Below are positions 1 to 9,664 of a DNA stretch of 64,000 nucleotides, piece by piece. The stretch covers positions 1 to 64,000 of the forward strand of contig JANYLM010000081.1 of NCBI GenBank assembly GCA_025357835.1, given 5' to 3'. Every line of letters starts with the position of its first letter. Position 1 is the first letter of the stretch. This DNA comes from Gammaproteobacteria bacterium. Lineage in GTDB: Bacteria > Pseudomonadota > Gammaproteobacteria > Steroidobacterales > Steroidobacteraceae. The translations under genes and the position numbers were made by a program. The notes beneath the pieces were generated by a model. It ran no database searches, had not been told where the DNA came from, and saw only the letters and a program-made list of their open reading frames with translations.

Positions 1-532
1 GGCCGTTCACGTCATCCGTGCGCGGATAGCCCGCCTGACTGGCGGCGGACAACCAAGCCGTATGCAGGGGGTTGCTCGCCGTGCCGTAACAGGTCCGCAG
101 TTTGCCGCTGCCCCCCCGGTATTCATTGCCTCCCTCGCGGCGGGTTTCAGCGCGCCGAAAATACGGCAGCACATCGCGATACGCCCAACCGGCCGCACCC
201 TGCGCGCTCCACCCTTCGAAGTCCTGAGCGTTGCCGCGGATGTACACCAGGCCGTTGATGGAGGAGGATCCGCCCAGCACTTTGCCGCGCGGCGTATGCA
301 TGCGCCGCCCATTTAAATGCGGCTCCGGCTCCGTGTGGTAAAACCAGTTGTACTTTTTCATATTCATTGGAATGGATAGCGCCGACGGCATTTGAATGAA
401 GATCGAGCGGTCGGATCCTCCATATTCCAGCAGCAGCACTCGCCGCTGCCCGTCCGCGGTCAATCGATCCGCGAGCACGCAGCCGGCCGACCCCGCGCCC
501 ACAATAACGTAATCAAAGATCTCGTTTGCCAA
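1..532 (-). CDS. betA: Choline dehydrogenase BetA, N-terminal part (cut by window start)
   Basis: This is the first 177 codons of a GMC-family flavoenzyme; the rest lies outside the window. BetA oxidises choline to betaine aldehyde (and can go on to betaine) at the membrane, using FAD. The start of the protein reads [19 protein letters not shown], the Rossmann FAD-binding motif, followed about 80 residues in by [18 protein letters not shown], the GMC signature 1. No ATG fits; I chose the TTG at 532 because GGGAGG lies 7 bases upstream (540-545) and the FAD motif starts a few residues later. It follows the betI-betB fusion on the same strand after about 100 bp, the classical bet order. Family assignment is firm; choline as substrate is inferred from the neighbouring BetB and choline transporter. 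Confidence 0.9.
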   Translation of the reverse strand, partial: MANEIFDYVIVGAGSAGCVLADRLTADGQRRVLLLEYGGSDRSIFIQMPSALSIPMNMKKYNWFYHTEPEPHLNGRRMHTPRGKVLGGSSSINGLVYIRGNAQDFEGWSAQGAAGWAYRDVLPYFRRAETRREGGNEYRGGSGKLRTCYGTASNPLHTAWLSAASQAGYPRTDDVNG

Positions 533-633
533 GTTTCAGCCTCCCGGCGTTTCCAGTTCCACGGCCCGCAGCGCTGGCAACCATTTTCTCGGACGGGGTC
601 GCCTCGATCCCGTTAAAAGGCGGCGCGCAGCGC

Positions 634-2709
634 CTAATAGGGCGCGTCTACATCGCCCATGGCGACGTAGACGCTCTTAAGCTGCGTGTAGTGCTCGATG
701 GCGGCGCGCCCGTTCTCGCGGCCAAGCCCGGAGAGTTTCACGCCGCCGAAGGGCAGCTCGATGGGCGTGACATTGTATTGATTGATCCAGCACGTGCCGG
801 CCTGCAAACGGGCGATCACCCGATGGGCCCGGGTCAAATCATTGGTGAATACGCCCGCCGCCAGGCCAAACTCGGTGGCATTGGCGCGCTCGATGACTTC
901 TTGCTCGTCCTCGAATTCCAAGACCGACATGACGGGGCCGAAAATCTCTTCGCGCACGATGGCCATGTCGTCGCGGCAATTATCAAATATGGTGGGGGCA
1001 ACGAAGTATCCCTTTGCCAGCTGGCCCGCCGTCACTCGCATGCCGCCCGCCAAGACGCGCGCCCCCTCGGCGCGGCCGCGGTCGATGTAGGAAAGCACCT
1101 TGTACATGTGCTGTTCAGATACCAGGGCGCCCACCTGGGTTTCAGGATCCATGGGATCACCGATCCGCATCGCATTGACGCGTTTGACCAGCCGCTCGAG
1201 AAAATCCGCCTTGATCGAACGATGCACAAACACTCGCGTGCCATTGGAGCACACCTGTCCGGAGGAATAGAAATTGGCCAACAGCGCGCCGGCGACGGCA
1301 TTGTCGAGCTTCGCATCGCCGAAGATAATCAGCGGCGATTTGCCGCCCAGCTCGAGGGTTACATTTTTCAACGTTTGCGCGGCATCGCTCATCACGGCTT
1401 TCCCCGTACCGACTTCGCCGGTGAGCGAGATCTTGCGAATGTCCGGGTGCCGGGTCAGCAAGCGGCCGGTGTCGGCGAAACCCTGCAGCACTTGAAACAC
1501 ACCGGGCGGCAACCCTGCCTCCATTAGTATTTCTTGCAGCTTCACGGCGGTGAACGGCGTGAGTTCGGCGGGTTTGAAAATCATTGCATTGCCGCAGGCC
1601 AGCGCCGGCGCGGCTTTCCAGCAGGCGATTTGCAGCGGGTAATTCCAGGCGCCGATGCCGGCCACCACGCCCAGCGGTTCGCGCCGGGTATAGCCGAAGG
1701 CTTGAGGCCCCAAGTCGATATGCTCGCCGCTGAGACTTTGCGCCAGGCCCGCGAAGTATTCGAAGCAATCCGCGCCCGAGGCCACGTCCACCACCCGCGT
1801 TTCTTGGATGGGCTTGCCGGTATCGCGCGTTTCGAGTTCGGCGAGCTCCTGATTGCGCGACCTTAAAATATCGGCGGCACGGCGCAGCACCCGGGCTCGC
1901 TCGGTGCCCGTCATGGCACCCCATCCAGCCTGACCTTTTTGCGCCGCGCGCACCGACGCGTCGACTTGCGCGGATCCTGCGGCGGTGACATAGCCGAGGA
2001 CTTCGCCCGTCGCGGGATTGATGGAAGCAAACCTCTCGCCGGCCGCGGGGCCGGTATTGCGCGTTCGCACGGGGGCGGGGGCCGTCGCGGCAGGCGCCGC
2101 TTCTTTCAGACGGCCATCGACAAAGGCCGTCAGCAAGGCGCGCGCGCTTTCACTGTCGGCTTCCCGCCACCCAGACAGCGCTGCGCGCAGCCAAACGCCG
2201 TCTATCATCGCCGCAATCATCGCCGCCAGGCGCTGCGCCTCATCAGGCGGCAGCAGTTTCTTCAGGGAACTGCGCAAATTCGACAAGGTTCGCTGCTGAT
2301 ACACCGATTGCACGCGAGTCAGCGACTTGACTTGCAACACCTGGCCCCAGAAGGCAAGCCACGCGGTCCCGGTGCGCCGTTCGAATTCCTCCGGAGCTAG
2401 GTTCGCATCGATGACGGCTTGAATGCGCGCGCGCGGCGTACTCACGCAACGCAAACGCGCACGCACTTGGTCGCCCACGCGGCGCGCTAAGGAGCGAAAG
2501 GCCGCGTCGAGCAAACCGTCCTTGTCACCGAAGTAGTGAGCCACCAAGCCCGGCGACACTCCCGCTCGAGTCGCGATTTGCGCAAGCGTCGTGCCCACAT
2601 AGCCAAGTTCCGCTAGGCTATCGATGGTGACTTCGACCAATTGGCGGCGTCGAGTATCTTCGATGGGTAGCTGAGCAGCTTCCAGAGAGGTCATTGACTG
2701 ATTGTTCAA
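634..2709 (-). CDS. betI-betB: BetI-BetB fusion: TetR repressor joined to betaine aldehyde dehydrogenase
   Basis: A single 691-residue frame carries two normally separate bet proteins. Residues about 20-200 are a complete BetI-like TetR regulator: helix-turn-helix at about 40-60 ([20 protein letters not shown]) and the effector-domain hallmark WLAFWGQV near 117-124. An Ala/Pro-rich linker (about 202-214) leads into a BetB-type aldehyde dehydrogenase (about 225-691) with oxyanion Asn356 (GAWNYPLQ), general base Glu453 (LELGGKSP) and nucleophile Cys487 (SGQVCSNGT). BetB oxidises betaine aldehyde to glycine betaine with NAD(P)+; BetI represses bet genes and responds to choline. The first 15 or so residues of ordinary BetB are replaced by the linker, and no internal ATG or ribosome site exists at the junction, so separate translation is unlikely. 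The start is TTG 2709 (weak GAG upstream); ATG 2694 is an alternative. Enzyme parts look intact. Confidence 0.93.
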   Translation of the reverse strand: MNNQSMTSLEAAQLPIEDTRRRQLVEVTIDSLAELGYVGTTLAQIATRAGVSPGLVAHYFGDKDGLLDAAFRSLARRVGDQVRARLRCVSTPRARIQAVIDANLAPEEFERRTGTAWLAFWGQVLQVKSLTRVQSVYQQRTLSNLRSSLKKLLPPDEAQRLAAMIAAMIDGVWLRAALSGWREADSESARALLTAFVDGRLKEAAPAATAPAPVRTRNTGPAAGERFASINPATGEVLGYVTAAGSAQVDASVRAAQKGQAGWGAMTGTERARVLRRAADILRSRNQELAELETRDTGKPIQETRVVDVASGADCFEYFAGLAQSLSGEHIDLGPQAFGYTRREPLGVVAGIGAWNYPLQIACWKAAPALACGNAMIFKPAELTPFTAVKLQEILMEAGLPPGVFQVLQGFADTGRLLTRHPDIRKISLTGEVGTGKAVMSDAAQTLKNVTLELGGKSPLIIFGDAKLDNAVAGALLANFYSSGQVCSNGTRVFVHRSIKADFLERLVKRVNAMRIGDPMDPETQVGALVSEQHMYKVLSYIDRGRAEGARVLAGGMRVTAGQLAKGYFVAPTIFDNCRDDMAIVREEIFGPVMSVLEFEDEQEVIERANATEFGLAAGVFTNDLTRAHRVIARLQAGTCWINQYNVTPIELPFGGVKLSGLGRENGRAAIEHYTQLKSVYVAMGDVDAPY

Positions 2710-2817
2710 TTTAGTAGCTCGCTCTTCTCCCGACCATCAGTAGACGTCAGGTCGAATTTATGTCTAAGATACGTGACAATAGAATTTATACGTTTGATTT
2801 CAACCTACTAGGGAAGC
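2710..2817. promoter_or_regulatory. Divergent bet / choline-transporter control region
   Basis: These 108 bp separate the betI-betB fusion (leftward) from the choline ABC transporter (rightward), so both promoters and any BetI operator should lie here. The octamer GAATTTAT occurs twice (2754-2761 and 2782-2789), 28 bp apart, which is close to three helical turns; a GACGTC palindrome sits at 2743-2748. The stretch is clearly AT-richer than its flanks. AGGGA 5-10 bases before ATG 2818 serves as the transporter's ribosome site. The operator role of the repeats is inference. Confidence 0.45.
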
Positions 2818-4848
2818 ATGTTGAGCGCCAACCAGAACTCGTTGAACACCGGTTCAAGGCTTGAGTCGCCGCTTCAATCATGCCGCCCGGCGGGGCGCCT
2901 GGTCAAGCCCCCGAAGCCGCTCACCGCGAACTTCTGGAAGGCTCTTTGGAGCCTGCACCCAGGCCTATCGAGTTACGCACTGCTGGCTGCCTTAGCGCTA
3001 CCAATGCTGCTCCATCAGGCGCGGGCCGCAGCAACGGTCACTGACGCGGTCGTGCCGCTCGGGAATACTGCCGCGCCAGTCAGTGGAACAGCCGCCCCGG
3101 CCGGCGGCACGCGCGATCCCTCAAGCTGTCAAACCGTGCGCTTCTCCGATGTCGGCTGGACCGATGTGACCGCAACCACCGCGCTGGTCACTCAGCTGCT
3201 GCGTTCAATCGGTTACTCCCCCACGGTCACCGTGCTCTCGGTTCCGGTCACTTTTGCCTCCATTCAGAACAAGGACATCGACGTGTTCCTGGGCAATTGG
3301 ATGCCTGCCCAGGAGGCCGACCGCGCGCGCTATGTCGAAGACGGATCCGTCGTGGTCATCGGAGCAAATCTGACCGGCGCAAAATATACCTTGGCCGTGC
3401 CCGCCTACACCTACGCTGCGGGCCTGAAGGACTTCAAGGATATTCAGAGCTTCGCGCCGGCGCTCAATGACTCGATCTACGGCATCGAGCCGGGCAACGA
3501 CGGTAACCGGCATGTGCTGGAAATGCTGAAGCAGAATCAATTTGGGTTGGGCGGCTTCAAATTGATCGAATCCAGCGAGCAGGGCATGTTGGCGCAGGTG
3601 GAGCGCGCCTTCCGCGACCAGAAGCCCGTCGTGTTCCTGGCGTGGGAACCGCATCCCATGAACATGCGCTTCGAGTTGAAGTACCTTGCCGGCGGTGACG
3701 AGATTTTTGGCCCTAATTTCGGCGGCGCCGTTATTTATACCGTGACCCGCAAGGGTTACAGCGCCGAGTGCCCCAACATGGGCCGACTACTCGACAATCT
3801 TAAATTCACGCTGCGGGGCGAAAGCGAAATGATGGCCGCGATCTTGGATCGGCATGAGGCGCCCGATATTGCGGCGACGGAGTGGCTGAAAGCCAATCCC
3901 ACGGCCACCAACGCCTGGCTCCGCGGCGTGCTGACATTCGACGGACGTCCGGCCGCTACCGCATTGGCGCACACGGCACCGCCGCCGCGACCGGGCGGCT
4001 TCGAACAATGGATAGTCGGCCACAAGATCCCGGTAGGCGATGCAATGGCGGTGGCCATCGACTATATCAAGGCGCACGGTACCTTTCTGTTTGACGGAAT
4101 ATCCATTGTCATTCGCGGCATGGTCGACGGGCTGACCGCCTTATTGCGCGCCCTGCCCGCGCCATTGCTGATCGTGGCGGTCGCCGCGCTGGCGTGGGCG
4201 CTGAGGCGTTCACTGCCGCTCGCCGCGTTCGTTGCACTGGCGCTGTTGTTCATCCTCAATCAGGGTTATTGGCTTGCCACTTTAGAGACTCTGTCCCTGG
4301 TCATGGTGGCCACCCTGGCATCGACGGCCATTGGCGTGCCCTTGGGGATAGCTGCCGCGCATCGGCCGCGCCTGTTCGCCGCGCTGCGGCCGGTGCTCGA
4401 TTTGATGCAGACACTGCCGACCTTCGTGTACTTGATTCCGACCCTGGTGCTATTTGGCCTAGGGGTGGTCCCCGGGCTGATCTCGACGGTGATATTCGCC
4501 CTACCCGCTCCCATCCGCCTCACGCACCTTGGCATTTCATCGGTGCCGAAGCCGCTCATTGAGGCGGGCGAGGCTTTCGGCGCCACGCCCATGCAGCTGC
4601 TGTGGAAGGTAGAATTGCCCAGCGCCGCGTCCACCATTATCGCCGGCATCACTCAGTGCATCATGCTGAGCCTGTCCATGGTGGTGATAGCCGCATTGGT
4701 CGGCGCCGGCGGGCTCGGAGTCCCGGTGGTGCGCGCGCTGAACTCGGTGCAGGTGGGAATGGGCTTCGAAGCCGGCTTCACCATTGTGCTGCTGGCCATC
4801 ATTTTGGACCGCATCAGTAGACCAAAAGAACGCGGAGAGTCTCGATGA
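2818..4848 (+). CDS. Choline/betaine ABC transporter, substrate-binding protein fused to permease
   Basis: Residues about 52-72 form a signal or anchor helix. About 100-385 are an OpuAC/ChoX-type binding domain: VRFSDVGWTDVTAT start, then DIDVFLGNWMPAQEAD, a motif typical of choline-binding proteins. About 410-670 are an OpuAB/ChoW-type permease with an EAA-type loop (EAGEAFGATPMQLLWKVELP). The protein would import choline, carnitine or a related betaine with the ATPase encoded next, whose ATG overlaps this stop codon by 4 bp. Such fusions tether the receptor to the pore; in OpuA of Lactococcus the order is reversed (permease first). The about 50-residue leader before the hydrophobic helix is unusual, but AGGGA upstream supports ATG 2818. 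Position opposite the bet fusion and ahead of carnitine genes makes choline and carnitine the likely cargo. Confidence 0.9.
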   Translation: MLSANQNSLNTGSRLESPLQSCRPAGRLVKPPKPLTANFWKALWSLHPGLSSYALLAALALPMLLHQARAAATVTDAVVPLGNTAAPVSGTAAPAGGTRDPSSCQTVRFSDVGWTDVTATTALVTQLLRSIGYSPTVTVLSVPVTFASIQNKDIDVFLGNWMPAQEADRARYVEDGSVVVIGANLTGAKYTLAVPAYTYAAGLKDFKDIQSFAPALNDSIYGIEPGNDGNRHVLEMLKQNQFGLGGFKLIESSEQGMLAQVERAFRDQKPVVFLAWEPHPMNMRFELKYLAGGDEIFGPNFGGAVIYTVTRKGYSAECPNMGRLLDNLKFTLRGESEMMAAILDRHEAPDIAATEWLKANPTATNAWLRGVLTFDGRPAATALAHTAPPPRPGGFEQWIVGHKIPVGDAMAVAIDYIKAHGTFLFDGISIVIRGMVDGLTALLRALPAPLLIVAVAALAWALRRSLPLAAFVALALLFILNQGYWLATLETLSLVMVATLASTAIGVPLGIAAAHRPRLFAALRPVLDLMQTLPTFVYLIPTLVLFGLGVVPGLISTVIFALPAPIRLTHLGISSVPKPLIEAGEAFGATPMQLLWKVELPSAASTIIAGITQCIMLSLSMVVIAALVGAGGLGVPVVRALNSVQVGMGFEAGFTIVLLAIILDRISRPKERGESR

Positions 4849-6074
4849 ACTCGGCCGTGGATTTCAAGGACGTCGATATCCTTTTTTCCCAAGCCGGGCG
4901 GGACGGCCGCAAGGGCCTGCGTGAAGCGCTGGCCGCCCTCGACGGCGGCGGCACACGCACCGACATTCAGAATAAGTATGGTGTCATCGTCGGCGTGGCC
5001 GGCGCGAATCTGAGCGTTGCCCGCGGAGAAATTTCCGTCCTCATGGGGCTGTCGGGCTCGGGCAAGTCCACCCTGCTGCGCGCCGCCAACGGCTTGAATC
5101 CGGTCACGCGCGGTCATGTGTTGGTTCGCGACGGTGACTCATCCATTGATGTGGCGACCTGCGACACCTTGCAAATGCGCAGGCTGCGCCGCGAACGCGT
5201 GGCCATGGTGTTCCAGCAATTCGGCCTGTTGCCGTGGCGCACCGTGCGCGAAAACGTCGGCTTCGGTTTGGAAATTCGCGGCGACGGCGCCGCGCAACGC
5301 AAGACCGTCGTCGATGAGAAATTGGAATTGGTCGGTTTGTCGCAGTGGTCCGAACGATATGTCAGCGAGCTGTCCGGCGGGATGCAACAGCGCGTCGGGT
5401 TGGCGCGCGCATTCGCCACCGACGCGGATATTCTGTTGATGGATGAGCCGTTTTCGGCGCTGGACCCGCTGATTCGCGGCAAGCTGCAGGGCGAACTGCT
5501 GACTCTGCAAGAGCGTGTCAAGAAAACAATCTTGTTCGTCAGCCATGACTTGGACGAGGCGCTGCGGCTGGGCGATCACATTTCCATACTGCAGAACGGC
5601 CGCATCATTCAAACGGGCACCGCCGAAGACATTGTGTTGGCGCCCGCCGATGAATATGTGGCGGAGTTCGTGCGCCACATGAACCCCCTGACGGTCCTGA
5701 CGGGCAGCATGATCATGCAGCGCCGCGCATCGCTCGCGGGAGACGACGGTCACGTGTGGCTGGACGGCGGACGGCGCTATCGGCTGTCGCTGGATTCTTC
5801 GGATCAGGCGGTGGACGTGCACCTGGACGGCATCGCCCTCTCCTTCCGTCACGTTCAGGACGATGCCAACCTGGGACACGCGGAGCCGGGAGTGGCCGTT
5901 GCACCCGGGTCGCTAGCGCTGCAGTCCATCATTCATTTGCGCCAAGCGACGGGGCACCCCGTACTGCTGGCCGAGAACGGCAAAATCATCGGGGTCTGCG
6001 CCGACGCCGAGATTATCCGAGCGCTTGCCGGCGGACGGCATACGACAGCCGCATCACCTCAAGCCGCCGAATAA
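4845..6074 (+). CDS. choV: Choline/betaine ABC transporter ATPase (ChoV/OpuAA/ProV type)
   Basis: This 409-residue ATPase powers the preceding fusion permease. It has Walker A GLSGSGKST, the ABC signature LSGGMQQR, Walker B ILLMDEPFSALDP and the ProV-like N-terminal extension before the nucleotide-binding domain. After FVRHMNPL (the ProV subfamily end of the NBD) comes an about 120-residue C-terminal part in the place of the regulatory CBS domains of ProV/OpuAA; only the last 50 residues (HPVLLAENGKIIGVCADAEIIRAL) look CBS-like, so osmotic gating may be reduced. The 4-bp ATGA overlap with the upstream gene implies coupled translation. Confidence 0.92.
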   Translation: MNSAVDFKDVDILFSQAGRDGRKGLREALAALDGGGTRTDIQNKYGVIVGVAGANLSVARGEISVLMGLSGSGKSTLLRAANGLNPVTRGHVLVRDGDSSIDVATCDTLQMRRLRRERVAMVFQQFGLLPWRTVRENVGFGLEIRGDGAAQRKTVVDEKLELVGLSQWSERYVSELSGGMQQRVGLARAFATDADILLMDEPFSALDPLIRGKLQGELLTLQERVKKTILFVSHDLDEALRLGDHISILQNGRIIQTGTAEDIVLAPADEYVAEFVRHMNPLTVLTGSMIMQRRASLAGDDGHVWLDGGRRYRLSLDSSDQAVDVHLDGIALSFRHVQDDANLGHAEPGVAVAPGSLALQSIIHLRQATGHPVLLAENGKIIGVCADAEIIRALAGGRHTTAASPQAAE

Positions 6075-6192
6075 TACTAGTACATTCTGCTCACGCTAAA
6101 TGCAATGTTGGAGCGCGGTTGCTCTGGCTTGGTTTAAATATTATGATCGAGATAATAAAACCACCGCGTTGACAATGAGCTTGAGGGAATAT

Positions 6193-7092
6193 ATGAATCA
6201 CGACGTCATCATTTCTTGCGCCGTCACCGGCGATGACAGCAAGGTCACCAAGAGCCCGCATTGCGCCGTCACCCCCGAGCAAATCGCCGCCACCGCCATC
6301 GCGGCGGCACAGGCGGGAGCGGCCATCGTCCACATTCACGTGCGCGAACCCGAAACCGGTGCGTTCAGCATGGAAACCCGGCATTACCGCGAGGTCGTCA
6401 AGCGCATTCGGGAGAGCAAAGTCGATGTAATCGTGAACCTTACCTGCGGCATGGGCGGTTACATCGTCGTGGGCGACAATGGACTGAAGGACACTCCCGG
6501 CCCGGGTAGCGATTTCGTCAGCCAAGAGGATCGCATGCGCCATGTCATCGACCTTTGTAATGAAGGTCTGTACCGGCCGGACATCGCCACGCTGGACTGC
6601 GGCAGCCTGAATTTCGGCGACGGCAACCGCGCCTATGTGTCGACCCCCAACTACCTGCGCCGGGGCGCCGGCATCTGCAAGGACCTCGGGGTGAAGCCGG
6701 AACTGGAGGTGTTCGACACCGGCAATCTCTGGTTCGTCAAGCAAATGATCAAGGAAGGCCTGCTCTCCGCCCCGTCCCTGATTCAATTGTGCACCGGCAT
6801 TCCCTACGGAGTTCCGGCCGACGTGGGTCATCTGTTGGCAATGGTCAATTCGCTGCCCGAGAACTGCAATTGGGGCTCATTCGCCATCAGCCGCATGCAG
6901 ATGCCTTGGGTGGCGCAGTCGGTGCTGCTCGGCGGCAATGTGCGCGTCGGGCTCGAGGATAATCTTTATCTGAGCAAGGGAGTGTACGCCAGCAACGCCC
7001 AGCTAGTGGAAAAGGCGCGCACCATCGTCGAAGCCATGGGAGCGCGCATACTCAACGCCGCCCAGGCGCGCGAAAAGCTGCAGCTGCGTTGA
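6193..7092 (+). CDS. cdhC: 3-Dehydrocarnitine cleavage enzyme (BKACE / DUF849 family)
   Basis: BKACE enzymes are zinc-dependent TIM barrels that split beta-keto acids with acetyl-CoA. Here the metal pair His47 and His49 (VHIHVREPETG) and the C-terminal GLEDNLYL motif are present, and the 299-residue length is normal. In Pseudomonas the homologue next to carnitine dehydrogenase turns 3-dehydrocarnitine plus acetyl-CoA into betainyl-CoA and acetoacetate. The adjoining thioesterase, ADP-forming ligase and CaiD make the same role likely. I placed the start at ATG 6193, since GAGGGA lies just upstream (6183-6188) and family members begin MNHDVII; longer frames to the left have no ribosome site. 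The 118-bp gap before it, with an AT-rich stretch near 6130-6165, may hold its own promoter. Confidence 0.88.
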   Translation: MNHDVIISCAVTGDDSKVTKSPHCAVTPEQIAATAIAAAQAGAAIVHIHVREPETGAFSMETRHYREVVKRIRESKVDVIVNLTCGMGGYIVVGDNGLKDTPGPGSDFVSQEDRMRHVIDLCNEGLYRPDIATLDCGSLNFGDGNRAYVSTPNYLRRGAGICKDLGVKPELEVFDTGNLWFVKQMIKEGLLSAPSLIQLCTGIPYGVPADVGHLLAMVNSLPENCNWGSFAISRMQMPWVAQSVLLGGNVRVGLEDNLYLSKGVYASNAQLVEKARTIVEAMGARILNAAQAREKLQLR

Positions 7093-7103
7093 GTGCCGCA
7101 CCT

Positions 7104-7580
7104 ATGACGGAACTTCCCGTTTATCGCGCCACGATCGAACCGGCCTGGATCGACTACAACGGACACTTGCGCGACGCCTACTACGGCCTGGTGGCGAGTT
7201 TGGCCGTCGACGAGGTGATGGACTATCTGGGGCTGGATGCGGCCTACCGTGGGGCCACCCATTGCACTTTGTATACCCTCGAGCTGCATCTGCACTATCT
7301 GCACGAGGTTAAAAACTCGGACGATCTTCAGGTCCACTCACTGGTTTTGGATTTCGACCGCAAAAGAATTCATTTGGGATGTCGGTTCAGCTGCTCCCGA
7401 GTCAGCGAACCGGTGGCGATGGCCGACATGATGCTGCTGCATGTTCATCAAGGCGCCAAGCCCGGCGCCGCGGCGTTTCCCGACGAGGTGGCGGCAAAGC
7501 TCGAGGCCCTCAAGCTGTCTCCCGCGTCCCGCGAAGCTTTCGGTCCGAGTTCCCGCAAAATCGAATTGAAGCGCCGCTGA
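7104..7580 (+). CDS. cdhB: Betainyl-CoA thioesterase, stand-alone hot-dog protein
   Basis: This 158-residue hot-dog thioesterase has the acyl-CoA thioesterase opening EPAWIDYNGHLRDAYYG, with the conserved Asp-Tyr-Asn-Gly-His stretch. In carnitine catabolism the enzyme hydrolyses betainyl-CoA, the product of the BKACE encoded just upstream, to glycine betaine and CoA. A second homologous domain is fused to carnitine dehydrogenase at 13421-14905, so the activity is present twice. The start is uncertain: ATG 7104 is preferred, but TTG 7089 would overlap the previous stop. Confidence 0.85.
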   Translation: MTELPVYRATIEPAWIDYNGHLRDAYYGLVASLAVDEVMDYLGLDAAYRGATHCTLYTLELHLHYLHEVKNSDDLQVHSLVLDFDRKRIHLGCRFSCSRVSEPVAMADMMLLHVHQGAKPGAAAFPDEVAAKLEALKLSPASREAFGPSSRKIELKRR

Positions 7581-7592
7581 AAGGCATAGCCG

Positions 7593-9653
7593 ATGAATAT
7601 TCATCGACTCATAGCGCCGCGTAGCATCGCCCTGATCGGCGCCGGCGCTTGGACCGATGCCGTTGCCGCCGGAAATAGCGCCATCGGCTACTCCGGCTCC
7701 CTATGGCGCGTACACCCGAGCCGCGCATCCACCGCCACGACCACCTATTATCGGTCGGTTGCCGAACTTCCAAGCGTTCCCGATGCAGCATTCGTCGCAG
7801 TGCCGAACACCGAAGCGCCGAGCGTCGCCGGGACGCTTGCGGCGCGCGGCGCCGGGGGTTTCGTGTGCTTCACCGCCGGCTTCTCGGAGACCGGTACCGA
7901 GGCGGGCAGTCAGCTCACTCGCGAGCTCACGGACCAGGCCGGCGCGCTGCCCTTTTTTGGGCCCAACTGCTACGGCTTCGTCAACTTCTTCGACAGAGTG
8001 GCGATGATGCCGGATCAAATCGTGGGCTCCCCCATCGACCGCGGGGTGGCCCTCATATGTCAGAGCGGCACCATCGCGCTCACGCTCATGTTCAATCACC
8101 GCTCCTTGCCCATTGGCTGCCTATTTACAGTGGGCAATCAGACGCGCCTGGCGGTGGAAGATCTGATCGAACTACTTTGCGACGATGCGCGAGTAACGGC
8201 ATTCGGTTTGTATCTCGAAGGCATCAAGAATCCGGAACGATTCGCGCGCGCCGCCGATCGAGCGCGCGCGGCGGGCAAACCCATCGCGATCATTAAATCG
8301 GGGCGCACCGCCGCCGCGGCACGCACGGCGCACAGCCACACCGGCGCGCTGGCGGGCGCCGATGAGGTGTTCGAGGCGTTTTGCCGCCAGGCCGGAATCG
8401 CCCGCTGCGACACCTTGGGCAGCCTGTGCGAAACGCTCAAGCTGTTTCACTTGGGCGGACCCCTGACGGGACGCAAAGTGCTGGTCATGGGCGCGTCGGG
8501 AGGCGACATGGCGATGACGGCCGATGTTTCTCGTGACATGAATTTGGACTTTGCGCCCGTGCCGACCGAGCGCGCCGCTTCATTGCGCGAAGTACTGACC
8601 GACCGCGTCACCATCGCCAACCCCTTCGACATACACACCTATCTGTGGTTCGATCCGCCGGCATTGAAGCGTGTTTTCAGCGAGGTACTGCATTCCGGAT
8701 ACGATGCGGCGGGCTTCATGCTGGACAGCCCACCGGAGGGTAAGGCCGATACCGCCGCCTATGATGCGGTCATCGATGTATACATCGAGGCCGCCCGGGG
8801 TGCGCCGACGCGCGCCGCGCTGATGGCATCTCTGCCGGAGACCATCAGTCCGAGAATACGGCAGCGTTGCCTCGACGGCGGCGTCGTCCCGTTGCAAGGG
8901 CAGCGCGAGGCATTGGAAGCCATTTCTCTGGCCGGAGACGTGGGTCTCGCGTGGCGGAGCAATCCAGGCGTGCAATTGCATTTGCCGGCCCCGCCCCCTG
9001 GCGCCTCCCACATCCGCTCGCTCGGCGAGCACGAAGGCAAGACGGCGTTGGCACAATTCGGCGTACGCATTCCCCGAGGAAAGCTCGTACCGGCAACAAT
9101 CGCCGCAGAGGCCGCGGCCTCATTGGGGTTCCCGGTGGTCATCAAAGCATCGGACGCGCATCTGGAACATAAGACCGAAGTGGGCGGCGTAGTGCTCAAT
9201 GTCCGCAACGAGGCCGATGCACGGCACGCCGCCGAGCGGCTGGCGAAGCTGTCGGACACTCTGTTGGTGGAAGAAATGATCATCGACGGCGTGGCCGAAG
9301 TCCTGATCGGCATCATCGTCGACCCGCAGTTCGGGCAGGTGCTGGTTCTGGGTGCAGGTGGCGTGCTCACCGAGATGATGTCGGACAGTGCTAGCCTGCT
9401 GCCTCCCTGGACGCGCGCATCGATAGCATCTGCGCTACAGCGTCTAACGGTAAGCAAATTGCTGCGCGGCTATCGCGGCAAGCCGGCAGCCGATGTGGAG
9501 GCATTGATCGACACTATCCTGGCCGTGACGCGCTACGCGTCCGACAACTTGGCCACTATGATTGAAATAGATGTGAACCCCGTGATCGTCCGTCCTCTAG
9601 GCGAGGGCGCGGTGGCGGTGGATACGATGATTCGCTTGCGTAATTCTCCTTGA
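7593..9653 (+). CDS. ADP-forming acyl-CoA ligase, probably for carnitine/butyrobetaine
   Basis: This 686-residue protein has the full architecture of NDP-forming acyl-CoA synthetases: a CoA-binding Rossmann domain at the start (RSIALIGAGAW), succinyl-CoA-synthetase-like flavodoxin domains with the phosphohistidine region HSHTGALAG, and a C-terminal ATP-grasp domain (FPVVIKASDAHLEHKTEVGGV). It makes an acyl-CoA from acid, ATP and CoA. It sits between the betainyl-CoA thioesterase and CaiD, where other bacteria encode the AMP-forming CaiC or CoA-transferase CaiB, so it probably activates L-carnitine, crotonobetaine or gamma-butyrobetaine. Substrate is inference from context. AAGG 8 bases upstream supports ATG 7593. 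Confidence 0.87.
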   Translation: MNIHRLIAPRSIALIGAGAWTDAVAAGNSAIGYSGSLWRVHPSRASTATTTYYRSVAELPSVPDAAFVAVPNTEAPSVAGTLAARGAGGFVCFTAGFSETGTEAGSQLTRELTDQAGALPFFGPNCYGFVNFFDRVAMMPDQIVGSPIDRGVALICQSGTIALTLMFNHRSLPIGCLFTVGNQTRLAVEDLIELLCDDARVTAFGLYLEGIKNPERFARAADRARAAGKPIAIIKSGRTAAAARTAHSHTGALAGADEVFEAFCRQAGIARCDTLGSLCETLKLFHLGGPLTGRKVLVMGASGGDMAMTADVSRDMNLDFAPVPTERAASLREVLTDRVTIANPFDIHTYLWFDPPALKRVFSEVLHSGYDAAGFMLDSPPEGKADTAAYDAVIDVYIEAARGAPTRAALMASLPETISPRIRQRCLDGGVVPLQGQREALEAISLAGDVGLAWRSNPGVQLHLPAPPPGASHIRSLGEHEGKTALAQFGVRIPRGKLVPATIAAEAAASLGFPVVIKASDAHLEHKTEVGGVVLNVRNEADARHAAERLAKLSDTLLVEEMIIDGVAEVLIGIIVDPQFGQVLVLGAGGVLTEMMSDSASLLPPWTRASIASALQRLTVSKLLRGYRGKPAADVEALIDTILAVTRYASDNLATMIEIDVNPVIVRPLGEGAVAVDTMIRLRNSP

Positions 9654-9664
9654 GGAGTGCTGAA

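Noticed and set aside
526-1527. 333-codon open frame antisense to betB
   Set aside because: No recognisable domain; complementary to the conserved dehydrogenase frame.
634-2709. BetI-BetB fusion as a sequencing artefact
   Set aside because: The junction is a smooth Ala/Pro linker in frame, with BetB's first residues replaced; a simple missed stop or indel would leave the normal BetB start behind.
6075-6192. Upstream in-frame starts for the BKACE gene (6100, 6175)
   Set aside because: They lack ribosome sites, while ATG 6193 has GAGGGA and matches the family N-terminus.
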